Origin: Phaffia rhodozyma
Taxonomy: Eukaryota > Basidiomycota > Tremellomycetes > Cystofilobasidiales > Mrakiaceae
Direction of reading: 5' to 3'
Assembly: GCA_014706385.1 (NCBI GenBank)
Contig: JACGZH010000011.1
Location: 964,585-1,028,584, forward strand
Length of the DNA: 64,000 nucleotides
Shown: positions 37,774-47,921 of the stretch, piece by piece
Position numbering within the stretch: the first letter of the stretch is position 1
Layout: every line of letters begins with the position of its first letter
Translations under genes and position numbers: made by a program
Notes under the pieces: model-generated
The model's database searches: none
Told to the model about the DNA's origin: nothing
Seen by the model: only the letters and a program-made list of their open reading frames with translations

Positions 37774-40700
37774 ATGCCACAGCGTGCGTGTTGTTGAGAC
37801 TCTTTGGGCTTTATTTTCCATTCTAGATTGACTATCCTCCTTTTTCGTGTTCTGATCGTTTGCCTTCTTTCTCTGACTTGATCGTTGCCTTTGTGAAACA
37901 AAACAAACAAAAAACGAAAACGAACCATTCCATTTACTCCTCTAGTCGATCTCCTCAAATCTCCCTCTGCAACCTCACCTCTAGCTTCCTCGAAAGAAGC
38001 CCAGAAAGATGAAACGCCTGTCATCAGATATTCTCGCTCGGCACTTTTGAAGCTCTCCAAAAAGGACAGCGTGGCCAAAGCCGGAGACAAAATCGAAGGC
38101 ATGCCAGATTTCAAAACATGGTTTGGGTACGTCATCTATTCCTTGAGTACCTGACTAATCTCTTGTTACCAACGAGCTTGTTAAGAGTCTTAAAAGTTGA
38201 AGACTTGAGTTGAGGCGGATGGAAAAAACCTTGAGAGCGGAAGGGCAAGATGGGCTGGCTGTCAAAGATTGTACCTTTAGTATGATGAGATCTTTGGGTT
38301 AACACTTCTCTGTTCTTCTCTTCAACACTCCTTTTCGTTCGCCCTGCAGAGAATTTCATTCTTCATCATCGGCCCGGCGTGAACAATTTGCCCAATCAAC
38401 GGACAGAACTCGCTCGTTCGTCATTTCCTTGACCATCTTTGTCTGACTCGACAACTAATGTCTAATCCCTTGTATTCATTATATACCACCTTCTTCTAAA
38501 ACACTCTCATAGTGCTGCTACTGGATCTCCGCATCTGAATACCAAGTCTCCCCTACAGAGAGATCGGCCTCCTCATACATCCTTTACAGCTCGAGCCGGA
38601 ACAGGCGCAATCGGCGACAGTGGGGCATCTCGGATGGGAAGCTTCAGGCACCAGGGCGGACGAGTGCTGATCAACGGAGATAGGGATGGAAAACCCAAGG
38701 ACGATGAGAAGGAACGAGACAAGGATGAAGGCGACGGACTGAAGAAGGTGCGCTTCCGATATTTAGTGCTGTCAAGTAAAAATCAGAAAACTGATACCTT
38801 CTTGATTGGCTGCTCTGCTTGCTATTTTGGTGTACATCGACAACCTAAACCTAGTTGTCTGACACCTATGATAAGGAACGAGACAGAGACTCCACAAGAC
38901 TGAATTCTAGGTCTTGGGCAACCCGAGGTAGCGAGAAAGAGAGATTAAGAGACTCTGGAGCGGACGATAAACATGATAAACGGGATGGTGACCGACGAGG
39001 AGGCAAAGATGGCGACTGGAGCTCAACAGGGGATAGCAGAGATTGGAGATCACGAGGTTAGTGTTTTGACTGCCTATAAATGTGAAACTGAATCGCCATT
39101 GACTCTCACTTTGACCTCACTTGATCCTTCATAGGCGCCGCGTCTCTTCCTATACGGCCTTCCGAGTCGTTTCCCGCTAAACCGTCCGGTTCAAACGCTC
39201 ACTCATCCTCATCCTCAAACTCACGCGTGCCTGGCCGACCAGCATGGAACCCTGCGCCTCCTCTGCGAGAGAGGGATAGTGCTGACCGACGGGACAGTCG
39301 ACGGGACAGGAATACATTTGGAGGGCGAGATGACGACGAAGATGAGGTACCTGCCTGGATGACGGAGACTTCCTCTTCGCCAGCACCTCCTCCAGGATTG
39401 ACCACCAAAGAGGGCGCGAAAGGGAAGAAAGATGACCTGTTGACCGCTCTTGCCAGCTCGACCATCACGTCCAACGAGAAGGAAGACGAAATTCAGAGAT
39501 TCAAGCGAGAGATGCGCGAGCGGGACGCTCTCAGAAACCCAGCTGCTCGTACGCCCACATCCACAACCAACTCGCAACCGACGGAATCAGATTCACCAAA
39601 GCCAACCAATCGGCCACCTCTCATATCCGTCAAATCGACTCCGTCCGTGACTCAGGCCAAACCCACACTGCTTCCGCTTTCCTCGGGACCCAAGCCGGAT
39701 GTAGTTTCTGCTTCGGTACCTGTTACACCTGGGGAGTCTACTCTACAAAACGGCGAATCAAGGAGAGCTCCGGGTGGGTCATCCAGGTTCAAAAAGTTTT
39801 TCGATGAAAGAGGTAAAGGAGTGCCGGTTGGGGCACCCGGATCTGTGGCTAGTGCAAATGCTGGCGCGACTGCAGTAGACACAGCCGGATTGATGGGACT
39901 TTTGACTGGGAATGGAGGAGCAGGTGGCTCGGGTGGAGACCATCAAATGAACAAACTACTGGCGATGCTACAGAACTCTACGCCTAGCCCGGGTCAAGCG
40001 ACATCTCCCCTACTCTTGCCGTCCCAACCAACCCTCGAACCTCCTACTCAGCAACCCCAGGCTCAGTCTTCACCTGCTTTCGAACCAGCCTGGCCTCAGG
40101 GCCGGACATCTTTTACGAACACCAATGTTCCAAACCAAATGCGATCGCCTATCCCCGCGGGCCAGCAGCGACAACCACCTCACTCAGATCACCCTTCCCA
40201 TGGGCTGGCTCAGCAGCAACACCAGCAGCAACATCAGCAGCAGATTCTTCTGCGAGAACGTCAACAAAGGGATAGGGATCAAGTTCTCCTTGCTCAAGCT
40301 CAGCTCCAGGCTCAACGAGATCGAGAGCAGCAGCTTCTGGCGCAGAAAGAACGTGAACAACTTCATCTTCAACAACAGCAGATGCAACGTGCTGCCGGCG
40401 TTCCAGCTAATAACCCACTCCAGCACTTGTACTCTCAGCTTCAACAACCGTCGTTAGTTTACCCTCCTAGAGGTGGACCTCCACCTCCACCACCACTACC
40501 ACCACAGCCTCCTCATTCTGGTCATCCCAATCAGCCCCTCTCAAGGTTTTACCCTGGTCAAGGTCAAATGACGCAGCAAAGATTTGATTTGGATCAGCAG
40601 CTTGCTCAAAGAGAGCAGCATCTTCAGCATTTGCCGGATGGGGGAGTCAGCGGTAATATCAACCCAGGAGGACGGATTGATCCTCGATCAGCCCGGTATG

Positions 40701-41389
40701 AACAAGGGCCATCCAATGGCCAGACAGGGTACAGTATTGCTGAGTTGAGACAGCTGCAGCAAATGCCGTCCGGTGGCAACCTAACCGGCGTAGGAGGAGT
40801 CCGAGGACCGATCAGTCACCCAGCCGGCCACCAGCAACCCCTCCAAGAGGGTAGAGACAGCCCTGGCTCGTCTCTTCATGGACCCTCTGGCGCGTTCTCT
40901 TATGCATCGCCTCCTTCGGCTGCTTCCCGTCCGGCCGGTGTTCTTCCTTCGATGGCTGGCCCAGCCTCGTCTGGATCTCTTCCGCCTCCCAACGCGGCCG
41001 AGATCCAAAACCACCTTCTGCGACAGATGATGCTCAACGTCACCGGATCTGGAGTTGGAGGCGTACATAGGGCAAATTCACCAAACAGTGGGGGTGGAAT
41101 CCAAAACTTGCCGGCTAATGGCTTTTCAGGACGAGCCGGAGCCGGCCCGTACGAAGGCATGAATGGGCAGCAACATCATCAACAGCAGCATTATCTGCAT
41201 CAACTTCAGATGCAACAACAACAGCAACAGCAACAGATGATGTTTGCTGGCAATGGTAACGGTGTAGGAGGTATGGGATCAGGTGGGCAGACTGACTTGA
41301 TGGGGTTGTTGATGCACCAGAATGGAGGTCCTGGTATGAGTAATGCTGGGGGACGAGGATTGGGCAGGCTAGGAAGCCCTCCTGTTTAA
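37774..41389 (+). CDS. eIF4E-transporter (4E-T)-like translational regulator
   Basis: Exons are 37774-37783, 37946-38126, 38350-38415, 38513-38747, 38855-39056 and 39135-41389, with consistent phases (about 980 residues). Residues ~30-40 read IRYSRSALLKLSKKD, the canonical eIF4E-binding pattern Y-x-x-x-x-L-hydrophobic, at the position where 4E-T proteins carry it. There follow basic/acidic KERDKDEG-type stretches, GRPAWNPAPPLRERD, DEVPAWMTETSS, IQRFKREMRERDALR and SRFKKFFDERG, which recur in fungal and animal 4E-T homologues. A long Gln/Pro-rich tail (polyQ at 41200-41235) is typical of P-body proteins. The inferred role is binding cap-bound eIF4E and promoting mRNA repression and decay in P-bodies. 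The first coding exon is only 10 nt. The family call rests on the motif order, not on a folded domain. Confidence 0.6.
41176..41238. repeat. CAG/CAA polyglutamine tract
   Basis: Clustered CAACAGCAG and CAACAACAACAGCAACAGC units in the last exon of the 4E-T-like gene, encoding Gln/His-rich runs. It is likely length-polymorphic. Confidence 0.75.
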
Positions 41390-42384
41390 GCCTTGTTCTT
41401 CTTTGATCACTATGATGGGCTACAATCATTAAGCATATTTGTCCTGCTGGAATTTTTCTTCTTACACTTACTCTGAAATACCCTTCCACTGTGTGATTTC
41501 TTTTTGGAGACTCAATTTTTTTTCAGCCATCATGTGTCTTTGCCCCTCTATTCAGTATTCTGTTCTTCTTTGGTGGATACCCTTCTGATACAAAAGACGA
41601 CCTTCTCTCTGTGTTCTCTCTTGATATCTTTTTGCTTTCTCATATTTATTGTCTCTTCTACAACAAGCCTCCATGTGCTCATTTGTTTTTGCATCCTGTT
41701 TTCTCTTGTGTGCTGGCCTTTTGTTTTCTCTTTCCTTCTTATTTTCTTCCTTTCTTATACCTTGTCCTTTTTTCCTTGTACTCTTCCATCGCCGGGTTTT
41801 CCTCTCCTTGCAATCTCAACTCTATCTTTGCGGCTGTTCATTTAGGCTCCATTCTGTCCGTACGTTCTCTTCTCCTCTTTCTTTTCTCTCGAAATCATCT
41901 CCTCTCTGTCACTGTCATTATCACTGTTTCTCGCTCGCTCGATATTATCTCTCAAGTAACTGTGTCCGGCCGCTCTTTTGAATCAGTGTGCGGATATCAC
42001 AGTTGTATCAGTAATCGATCCTCCACTTTCTCTCGCTTCCCCCTTCCCTCCCCCTTCCCTTTTTTCGTTTTCTCACATACAATCTTTCACTTTCCCCTCC
42101 GTTATCTTCACCGCGTCTTCACTCTTCACTCTCCTCCTTCTTCCACTCCAAAAACGCTAGCTTAATGGATGAATTGTTCGTGAGCTTTCGTTCATGTTGT
42201 GTCATTGCATATCATTTTGCGATCAACATCAACGTAAAAAAAAAAACATCGGATATTTATAGGCTTATAGGTTTGTAGGTTTATAGGTTTATAGGTTTAT
42301 AGGTTTATAGGTTTATAGGTTACATTTACAAGTTATGACCGTCCATCCGTCCGTGAGGATCAGTTCTCTGTCCTTTCGTTCCGA
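41390..42384. other. Convergent intergenic region
   Basis: About 1 kb between the stops of the 4E-T-like gene (+) and RFC (-). The plus strand is very T/C-rich from 41500 to 42150, so long hydrophobic open frames there are artefacts of composition. The only structure seen is the TTATAGGT tandem repeat at 42257-42320. Confidence 0.45.
42257..42320. repeat. Eight tandem copies of 8-bp TTATAGGT
   Basis: 64 bases: units 1 and 3 differ by one base each (TTATAGGC, TTGTAGGT), the other six are perfect. It is preceded by an A-run. It lies in the convergent intergenic region and codes for nothing. Confidence 0.95.
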
Positions 42385-44436
42385 TCACACTTTGAAATCA
42401 TCAGGGTTGACTGTTTGAGCACAAGATAAGAGTCAGAACCTCGATCGATTTGATTCACAGATAAGAGGACAACCAAAGGAGGAGGTAGGAAAAGAGAAGG
42501 AGAAAGGGGAGAGAATAGGAAGAAGAAAGATAAAGACGGAATGGACGAAACTTGATAGCTTGCATAACCTTGAGATAAGACCTCCTAATTGGACAAGAGT
42601 GCCTACGCCTTCTAAGATCCTCATATGAGTCCAACCGATTTCCTATTCATAAGAAGTAACAGAAAGCGACACAATAGAGAAGAATGGAGAGGAGAGAAAT
42701 AAGAATCCAGAGAAGCCCCATTATCGTCTGGTCAATCTCGGGTCCGTTCCAATGAAAAGGAAGGAAAGGAAGTGGGCACAAACTTTAATGAATTCTAACT
42801 TGATGTATTCGGTCAACCTGGTAGTCACATAATAAGGTCAGTCGGCCGGTCGATTAAGAAAATTCGTCACAATCTGCGAAGGAGAAAGATGCAGAAACGA
42901 GGGAGAGAAGAAAAGAGAATGCGCAAAAGAACTGACTCGTCGAAACTCTTTACCACTCTAAAGATGGTGGTGACAATATCAACGGCAGCATAGCCTTCTG
43001 CCCAGAGTCCTTCTAGCTTGTCCAAGGCAAGGGAGACATCACCTTTAGCACAGGCGCGCATCATCTGCTGGACGACAACTGGGTGTGGTTGATCGCACAC
43101 TTTGAAAACGTTCGATGGGGTGATGATTCCAAATCCAGAATGGGTCGATTGAAGGTTGTTAAGTGCCTGACGCATGTCACCTTCAGAAGTGAAGATCAAG
43201 GAGGAGAGACCATCGTCCGTGGTTTCGACCTGTGAAGAATAGAAGGGAAAGAGGGGTAAAAATGTGCAAATAAGGGAAAGGGAGAGATGCGCAAGAAAGA
43301 AAGAAAGAGATCGAGGGAGGGAATGAGTATCAGGTTTAGGAACAGCACGGCAAAAGAGAAAGCGACCTACGTTTTCGAGCTCACAAACTTCAATCAACCT
43401 TTTAAGAACCTCTAGATCGGTGAGTTTCGCAAACCTGAGGATGGCACATCTCGACTGAATGGGCTCGATGATCTTATTGGACATATTGCATGCGAGCGCA
43501 AATCGGGTAGTGTTTGAGTAGATCTCCATCGTTCGTCTGAGAGCTTGCTGAGCTCCAGATGTCATGCTGAGGCGAAGTAAAGGGAGAAGACAAGAGGAGA
43601 GGGATAACTATAGGAGATATGAAAGAGAGAAGAAATAATAGGAAAAACATGACAAACCTATCTGCTTCATCGAGGATGATGATTTTGTGTCTGCCTGGTG
43701 GCAGCGTCACTTTTCTTGTTGCGAAGTTTTTGATCTTGTTCCGAACAACATCAATCCCTCTGAATGAAAGACCAATATAGACCGGAGTGAGTATGGCGGA
43801 CGGATGAAGAGAAGGACAAGACGTGGAATCCCTGGACGAACCGTTCGTCTGATGCGTTGAGCTCCAAAACACCTTCTTTGTAGGCGTCACCGAGAAGTGC
43901 GTGGGCGAGACAATGGATCGACGTGGTCTTTCCAATTCCCGGCATACCCTACGATAAAGCGAATTGATTCATTGATCAGCAAACCGGTGAAGGTAAGTAG
44001 ACAGGATGAAAAGAAATAGGAGAAACAAGGTAAGATAGTTAGAAGACAGTTAAACTGAGAGATAGAGAGCACGAAGGAGAGGGAATAACGAACAGAGATG
44101 ATGATGTGTGGCATATTTCCGTCTTGAGCAATCACCTTCAGCCTCTCGACAGTTTCTTTGTTTCCCACTACATCATCCAAAACTTTAGGCCTGTACTTCT
44201 CGACCCTAGAGAGAGCGTTGTCAGAAAAAGGAAGAAGGAGGAAGGAGGAAGGAGAGAGAGAGAGCAAGAACGAAGAGAGGGATGGATCAGCTTTGAAAAG
44301 CATAGGTATGGAGCAATCTGCATTGCAGAGAGCGATGGAGAACAAAAGGTCAACGACCTCACCAGGGAAGCTCATAGTTATCCAGAGTAGCCGCTTTCTG
44401 AGCAAACACGCCCAACGGGGCAGATGTTGAGGCCAT
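42385..44436 (-). CDS. RFC4: Replication factor C small subunit (yeast Rfc4 / human RFC2)
   Basis: Subunit of the clamp loader that opens PCNA and loads it at primer ends. The start is [20 protein letters not shown] (44436). Later exons give [35 protein letters not shown] (Walker A), [30 protein letters not shown] (Walker B, DEAD-type) and [20 protein letters not shown]. These are followed by [14 protein letters not shown] (the SRC arginine finger) and [18 protein letters not shown]. The final exons give [28 protein letters not shown] and, by a phase-1 join to 42410-42385, NPDDFKV and stop. The segment order and motif wording fit human RFC2, which corresponds to yeast Rfc4. About eight introns; one lies between ELPW and VEKYRP. 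Four MCB elements precede the gene, consistent with G1/S expression. Confidence 0.93.
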
Positions 44437-45180
44437 AGGAGGCAGATGTCAAATCTGATATGAGAGAAAAAGACACAAAAGTGGACGAAGTAAATGAACA
44501 GAATAGGTAGAGTAAGGAAAAATCAAGACGCGTCGGTTGAACGCGTTGAATCTACGCGTTACGCGTCGAACGAACGGTCTGAGCTCGCACGTGATCAGCA
44601 CAGCCTTGTCAAACGTCACTGATGATCAGTTTTTTGGCGATCAATCCAAACACATCCTATCTTCTCAGCGCCAGCTCCAACGGTGATCACCCGAGGGTTC
44701 TTCTTTTGTATATGTATATGTATGTAGGGGTGGGCGCTGTGGTGCCCTGATGATTGAGTTTCTCGGACGGAGGAAATGCCTGATCCCTGAATAGGCCCTG
44801 AATGTACCTGAAAGGCGCCTCGGAAGCCCCCCCGGGGGAAGCGTGCCCCGGTTCCTCCTCCCTGCTGGCCCTTCTCTCCCCATGATAAGTGATGATTCAT
44901 GATGATCCACTCTAGTGCCTTTAGCTTTCTAGCCTTTTCGTTTTCCCTCTCTCTGAGCGGGACTTGCTATAGCCTGTCGGACGTACACGTCAGAACTCAA
45001 AGATCGCTCATAACCACACGGACCGCGTCCTCTTATTTCGTTTTGCCCTTTTTCTTCTTGAAGATAAACCCTCGAGTCTTTCCTTTCTTCTTCTTCTTCT
45101 TCTTCATATCACTCTTTCCCCATCTTTCTTTCTCCTGTCAGGATATCCAGCAACATCATAACCATCGCGCCTTCCGTAAA
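44437..45180. other. Divergent intergenic region, RFC and small gene
   Basis: Contains the RFC promoter with the MCB cluster (44528-44566). It also has a GC-rich CCCCCCCGGGGG palindrome at about 44828-44840 and a CT-rich leader with TTC repeats (45083-45110) for the plus-strand small gene. Confidence 0.5.
44528..44566. promoter_or_regulatory. Cluster of four MluI cell-cycle boxes (ACGCGT)
   Basis: ACGCGT occurs at 44528-44533, 44541-44546, 44554-44559 and 44561-44566, four times in 39 bases, about 92-130 bases upstream of the RFC start codon. In yeasts ACGCGT (MCB) is bound by the Mbp1/Swi6-type MBF complex and drives G1/S transcription of replication genes. The density is far above chance. 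Confidence 0.8.
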
Positions 45181-45438
45181 ATGAACCAAATTGCATCTAC
45201 TCCTGTCGCTATCTCCTACAACCACGAGCCTCGCTCGGGTTCCATGTCATCGGTTTTGTCGGCAGACACCACTTCTACCTCAAACAGTGATTCCGTCCCG
45301 TCCGATTCTGCCTTGTCGGCCTCCTCGTTGGACATGTTGGACAGATATTCATTTACCATGCATCACTATCATGACGCTCTCCTTAAGATGTCGAAGGAGA
45401 AGAAGGCTGGACCAAAGGACGGGCCTGCAAAGGCGTGA
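45181..45438 (+). CDS. Small 85-residue protein, unknown function
   Basis: A single uninterrupted frame from the ATG at 45181 (MNQIASTPVAISYNHEPRSG) to a stop at 45438. The middle is Ser/Thr/Asp-rich (VLSADTTSTSNSDSV). The end holds a compact MLDRYSFTMHHYHDALLKMS helix followed by a Lys-rich tail. Codon use is like that of neighbouring genes, and a CT-rich leader precedes it. I do not recognise the family. The His-rich helix is the only likely ordered part. It is not a shadow of a gene on the other strand, as none is present there. Confidence 0.5.
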   Translation: MNQIASTPVAISYNHEPRSGSMSSVLSADTTSTSNSDSVPSDSALSASSLDMLDRYSFTMHHYHDALLKMSKEKKAGPKDGPAKA

Positions 45439-46301
45439 GCAGGACGTATAAGAGAAAATTCCAGAGATCCGCATGAATTGGGTAGGTGCTGTCTTCTTCA
45501 TCATCATCATCCTGGGGCGGTTGTCCCTGAGATCAAGGGCCTCCTTTTTTCTGACGTCGCCCTTTGGATGTTCCTCTAGTCGTGCTCATCCAGTACATAG
45601 TAAAAGAACATCGGAATAAATCGTTTCTTCTTCCACTTGGTCTATCTGATCATCCATCTTTTCCGTATATCTTTCCGTCTCGATCGTTCCTGGTTTGTAA
45701 CCTCGAAGCCGGCCTATCGTCTGTTTTCTTTACCAAGAGCGTCCGTAGACGTTTTCTGTCCCCCTCCCCTCTTCTTTATCTTTCTTCTTTCGCCTTCCGT
45801 CTCAAGTTCCTCATCCATATCTCAGTGTATCGCTAGTCTATCTCGGTTTCTTCTCTAGGGTTTCTTCTACCACTGTAGTCTTTCTTCTGTTTTCTGTTCT
45901 CTGTTTTCTGCCTCCTATCTTTCTTTATATCTGATAAAATCAAATACACCTTCTCTCTTCGTTATTACTCTTTTCTCGCATAGATATCCGGGTCTGTCTT
46001 CACACCGCCATACGTAATGAATTCAGGACGGATACAAGTAAACATGGTCTCTTTGTTTCTTTCTATGTGTATGCTTTGTTTCTTCTCTTCACAAGACTTG
46101 CACAATCTCATTAGCGAGAAAAGCTACATAGGATGACTGAAGTTTGTTGCGATTTGTCATAGGGCTAGTTCTGGAATAAAGGGACGGAGAACAAAAATTG
46201 TCTAAAAAGTACAACTGCAAACATGAATTATCACAAAAGAGTCAACACAACAGAGGACTAGGGAGATGGCAGTATGGGTGTGCGGTGAGGTATGTACAAA
46301 T
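45439..46301. other. Convergent intergenic region
   Basis: About 860 bases between the small gene (+) and the DUF1772-type gene (-). CT-rich up to 45960, then AT-rich. Open frames here are compositional. No gene was recognised. Confidence 0.4.
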
Positions 46302-46993
46302 TTAGTACACGCTGACCATCGCACCGACCGCGGCGAGCCAAGCGCCAGCAGCAAAGGTCATCCTGACGGCGTTGAGGTCTTTCCACTTTTGGAGCAAGCC
46401 CTCTGCCTCTGCCTCTTCCAGCCCACCGGGTACGGCCGAGACGAGAGCCTGGTTGTTGTACAACTCTGTCAACCTGGCGTTCGTGCTGCCCATGGCGGTG
46501 AAGGTGAAGAGACCGATAGAACTGGCAAGCGAACAGGCGACGATCGCATAGTTTCGGATGTCCAGCCCTTTGGGCGTTCGGTAGGCGATCAGGCCGAAAG
46601 AGAGCGCAGAGATCAACGCGGATGTAGCGTATTGGGCCTGTGCCGAGAACAGAGGTATTGCCCGTTCAGTATTTTTTGACAGACGAGAGGGGGTTTTCTT
46701 TTGTATTCTTTTGGAAAAATATGAAAAGAGAAGGAAGAGAGTGGAGAAAACAAAGGTAAAAGGGTTCGCACCTTGCCTCGTTTGTAGAAGTAACTCCAAC
46801 CGGAGACCTTTTGGTGGGCGCTCAACTCGGCCGGGTGGTCGATGAACCAGGTCGGAAGACCAAGTGTGGCGGATGCGATGTTTCCAAACAAAAAGTGAGA
46901 TGTCGTCGTCAACCCGACGAGGAGCGGGATCCTGATCGGGATCGCATGGACCAAGGTTTTTGACAAAACTTGGGCTTCACTTGCTGTAGACAT
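46302..46993 (-). CDS. DUF1772 (anthrone oxygenase-like) membrane protein
   Basis: Two exons, 46993-46772 and 46637-46302, give about 185 residues. The first exon has a hydrophobic helix around LLVGLTTTSHFLFGNI; then come LPTWFIDHPAELSAHQKVSGW, TSALISALSFGLIAYRT, IVACSLASSIGLFTFTAMG, LQKWKDLNAVRM and a last helix AAGAWLAAVGAMVSVY. The four-helix pattern and the W-x-x-x-N-x-V/A-R block before the last helix are the DUF1772 layout. Some members act as anthrone oxygenases in fungal polyketide pathways. No polyketide genes are nearby, so a housekeeping or unknown role is more likely here. Confidence 0.6.
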
Positions 46994-47921
46994 AGTAGTG
47001 CAGATAGTGTGTTGATAGTAGAAGCAGCTGCTATTGGATCAGGAGGAATGTATACAGATGGTGATGAGGAAAAGAAAGGAGAGAAAGGAAAAGCAAGATA
47101 ACGTCGGCGATGGGAAGAAAGAAAGTCAACTTTATGCGACCGACTGAACGAGCCCGTACGATCGGTGGGCGATGACGCGTGTGGGCGGCCCCAAGCCTGA
47201 CATGCTTCCAGCACAGGCTCACATCAGGCTCCAGGCTTTTTTTCCTCTTCTTCCCTACCAGACGCGAGCGACAAAGCCAGAAGCCTCTTACCTACATGGC
47301 GATCCATCCACCTACGGCAAAGAAGGAGAGTTTGATGATGGAACGGACCAGATAGATGACATCCTTTGAGAGCGAAGGAAGAAAGGAAGCACAGGAAGAC
47401 ACGTACACAAACACACACGCACATTCCAGGCTAGAGAAAGACAAACCCAAGAAGGCAGAAAGAAATCAAAACGCCCATTCATTGCGCGTCTCTTTCGTTC
47501 ATTCACTCGCTCTCTTTCGCTTTATTTTTTTCCTTCCTTTCCTCTTGTTTCCTTCTCCCACACACTTCCCACATATCGTCTCACATGTTCGTCTTGTTCT
47601 TTCCCTGAACAACCATCGGCCTTGCTTCCAGTTTCTCTCCAAGCGTTCATCCTAGAAGCTTCTCTCGATCCTCACTCATCCGGTCGTGCCATAGATCTCT
47701 CTTTCAACAGCTGATCTGAAATTATCTTTATCCTCAGCCCTCTCATACCCACAACACCTATCGGATTCCCATTCCCGTTCGCGTCTGCTTCCTTTTCCTT
47801 CCACGCGCCCATCGGACGGACCCACAAAAGAGGCTCAGATAACCCGAAAAGGACAATCGATCGTCCAACGTACATACTCAATCGCGTCCAGGCCAATCCT
47901 CTCTTTCTCTCTCCCTCCGAA
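46994..47921. other. Divergent intergenic region
   Basis: About 930 bases between the starts of the DUF1772-type gene (-) and ITC1 (+). CT-rich for 400 bases before ITC1, which is probably its leader. No other gene was seen. Confidence 0.4.

Noticed and set aside
39177..41489. Minus-strand frames across the 4E-T-like gene
   Set aside because: Shadows of Gln/Pro/Gly codons in the real gene.
41504..42165. Overlapping hydrophobic frames after the 4E-T-like gene
   Set aside because: Three overlapping frames are all open because the strand is T/C-rich; the content is Phe/Leu/Ser only.
42257..42320. TTATAGGT array as an interstitial telomere
   Set aside because: The unit is 8 bp and not TTAGGG; no TTAGGG unit occurs in it.
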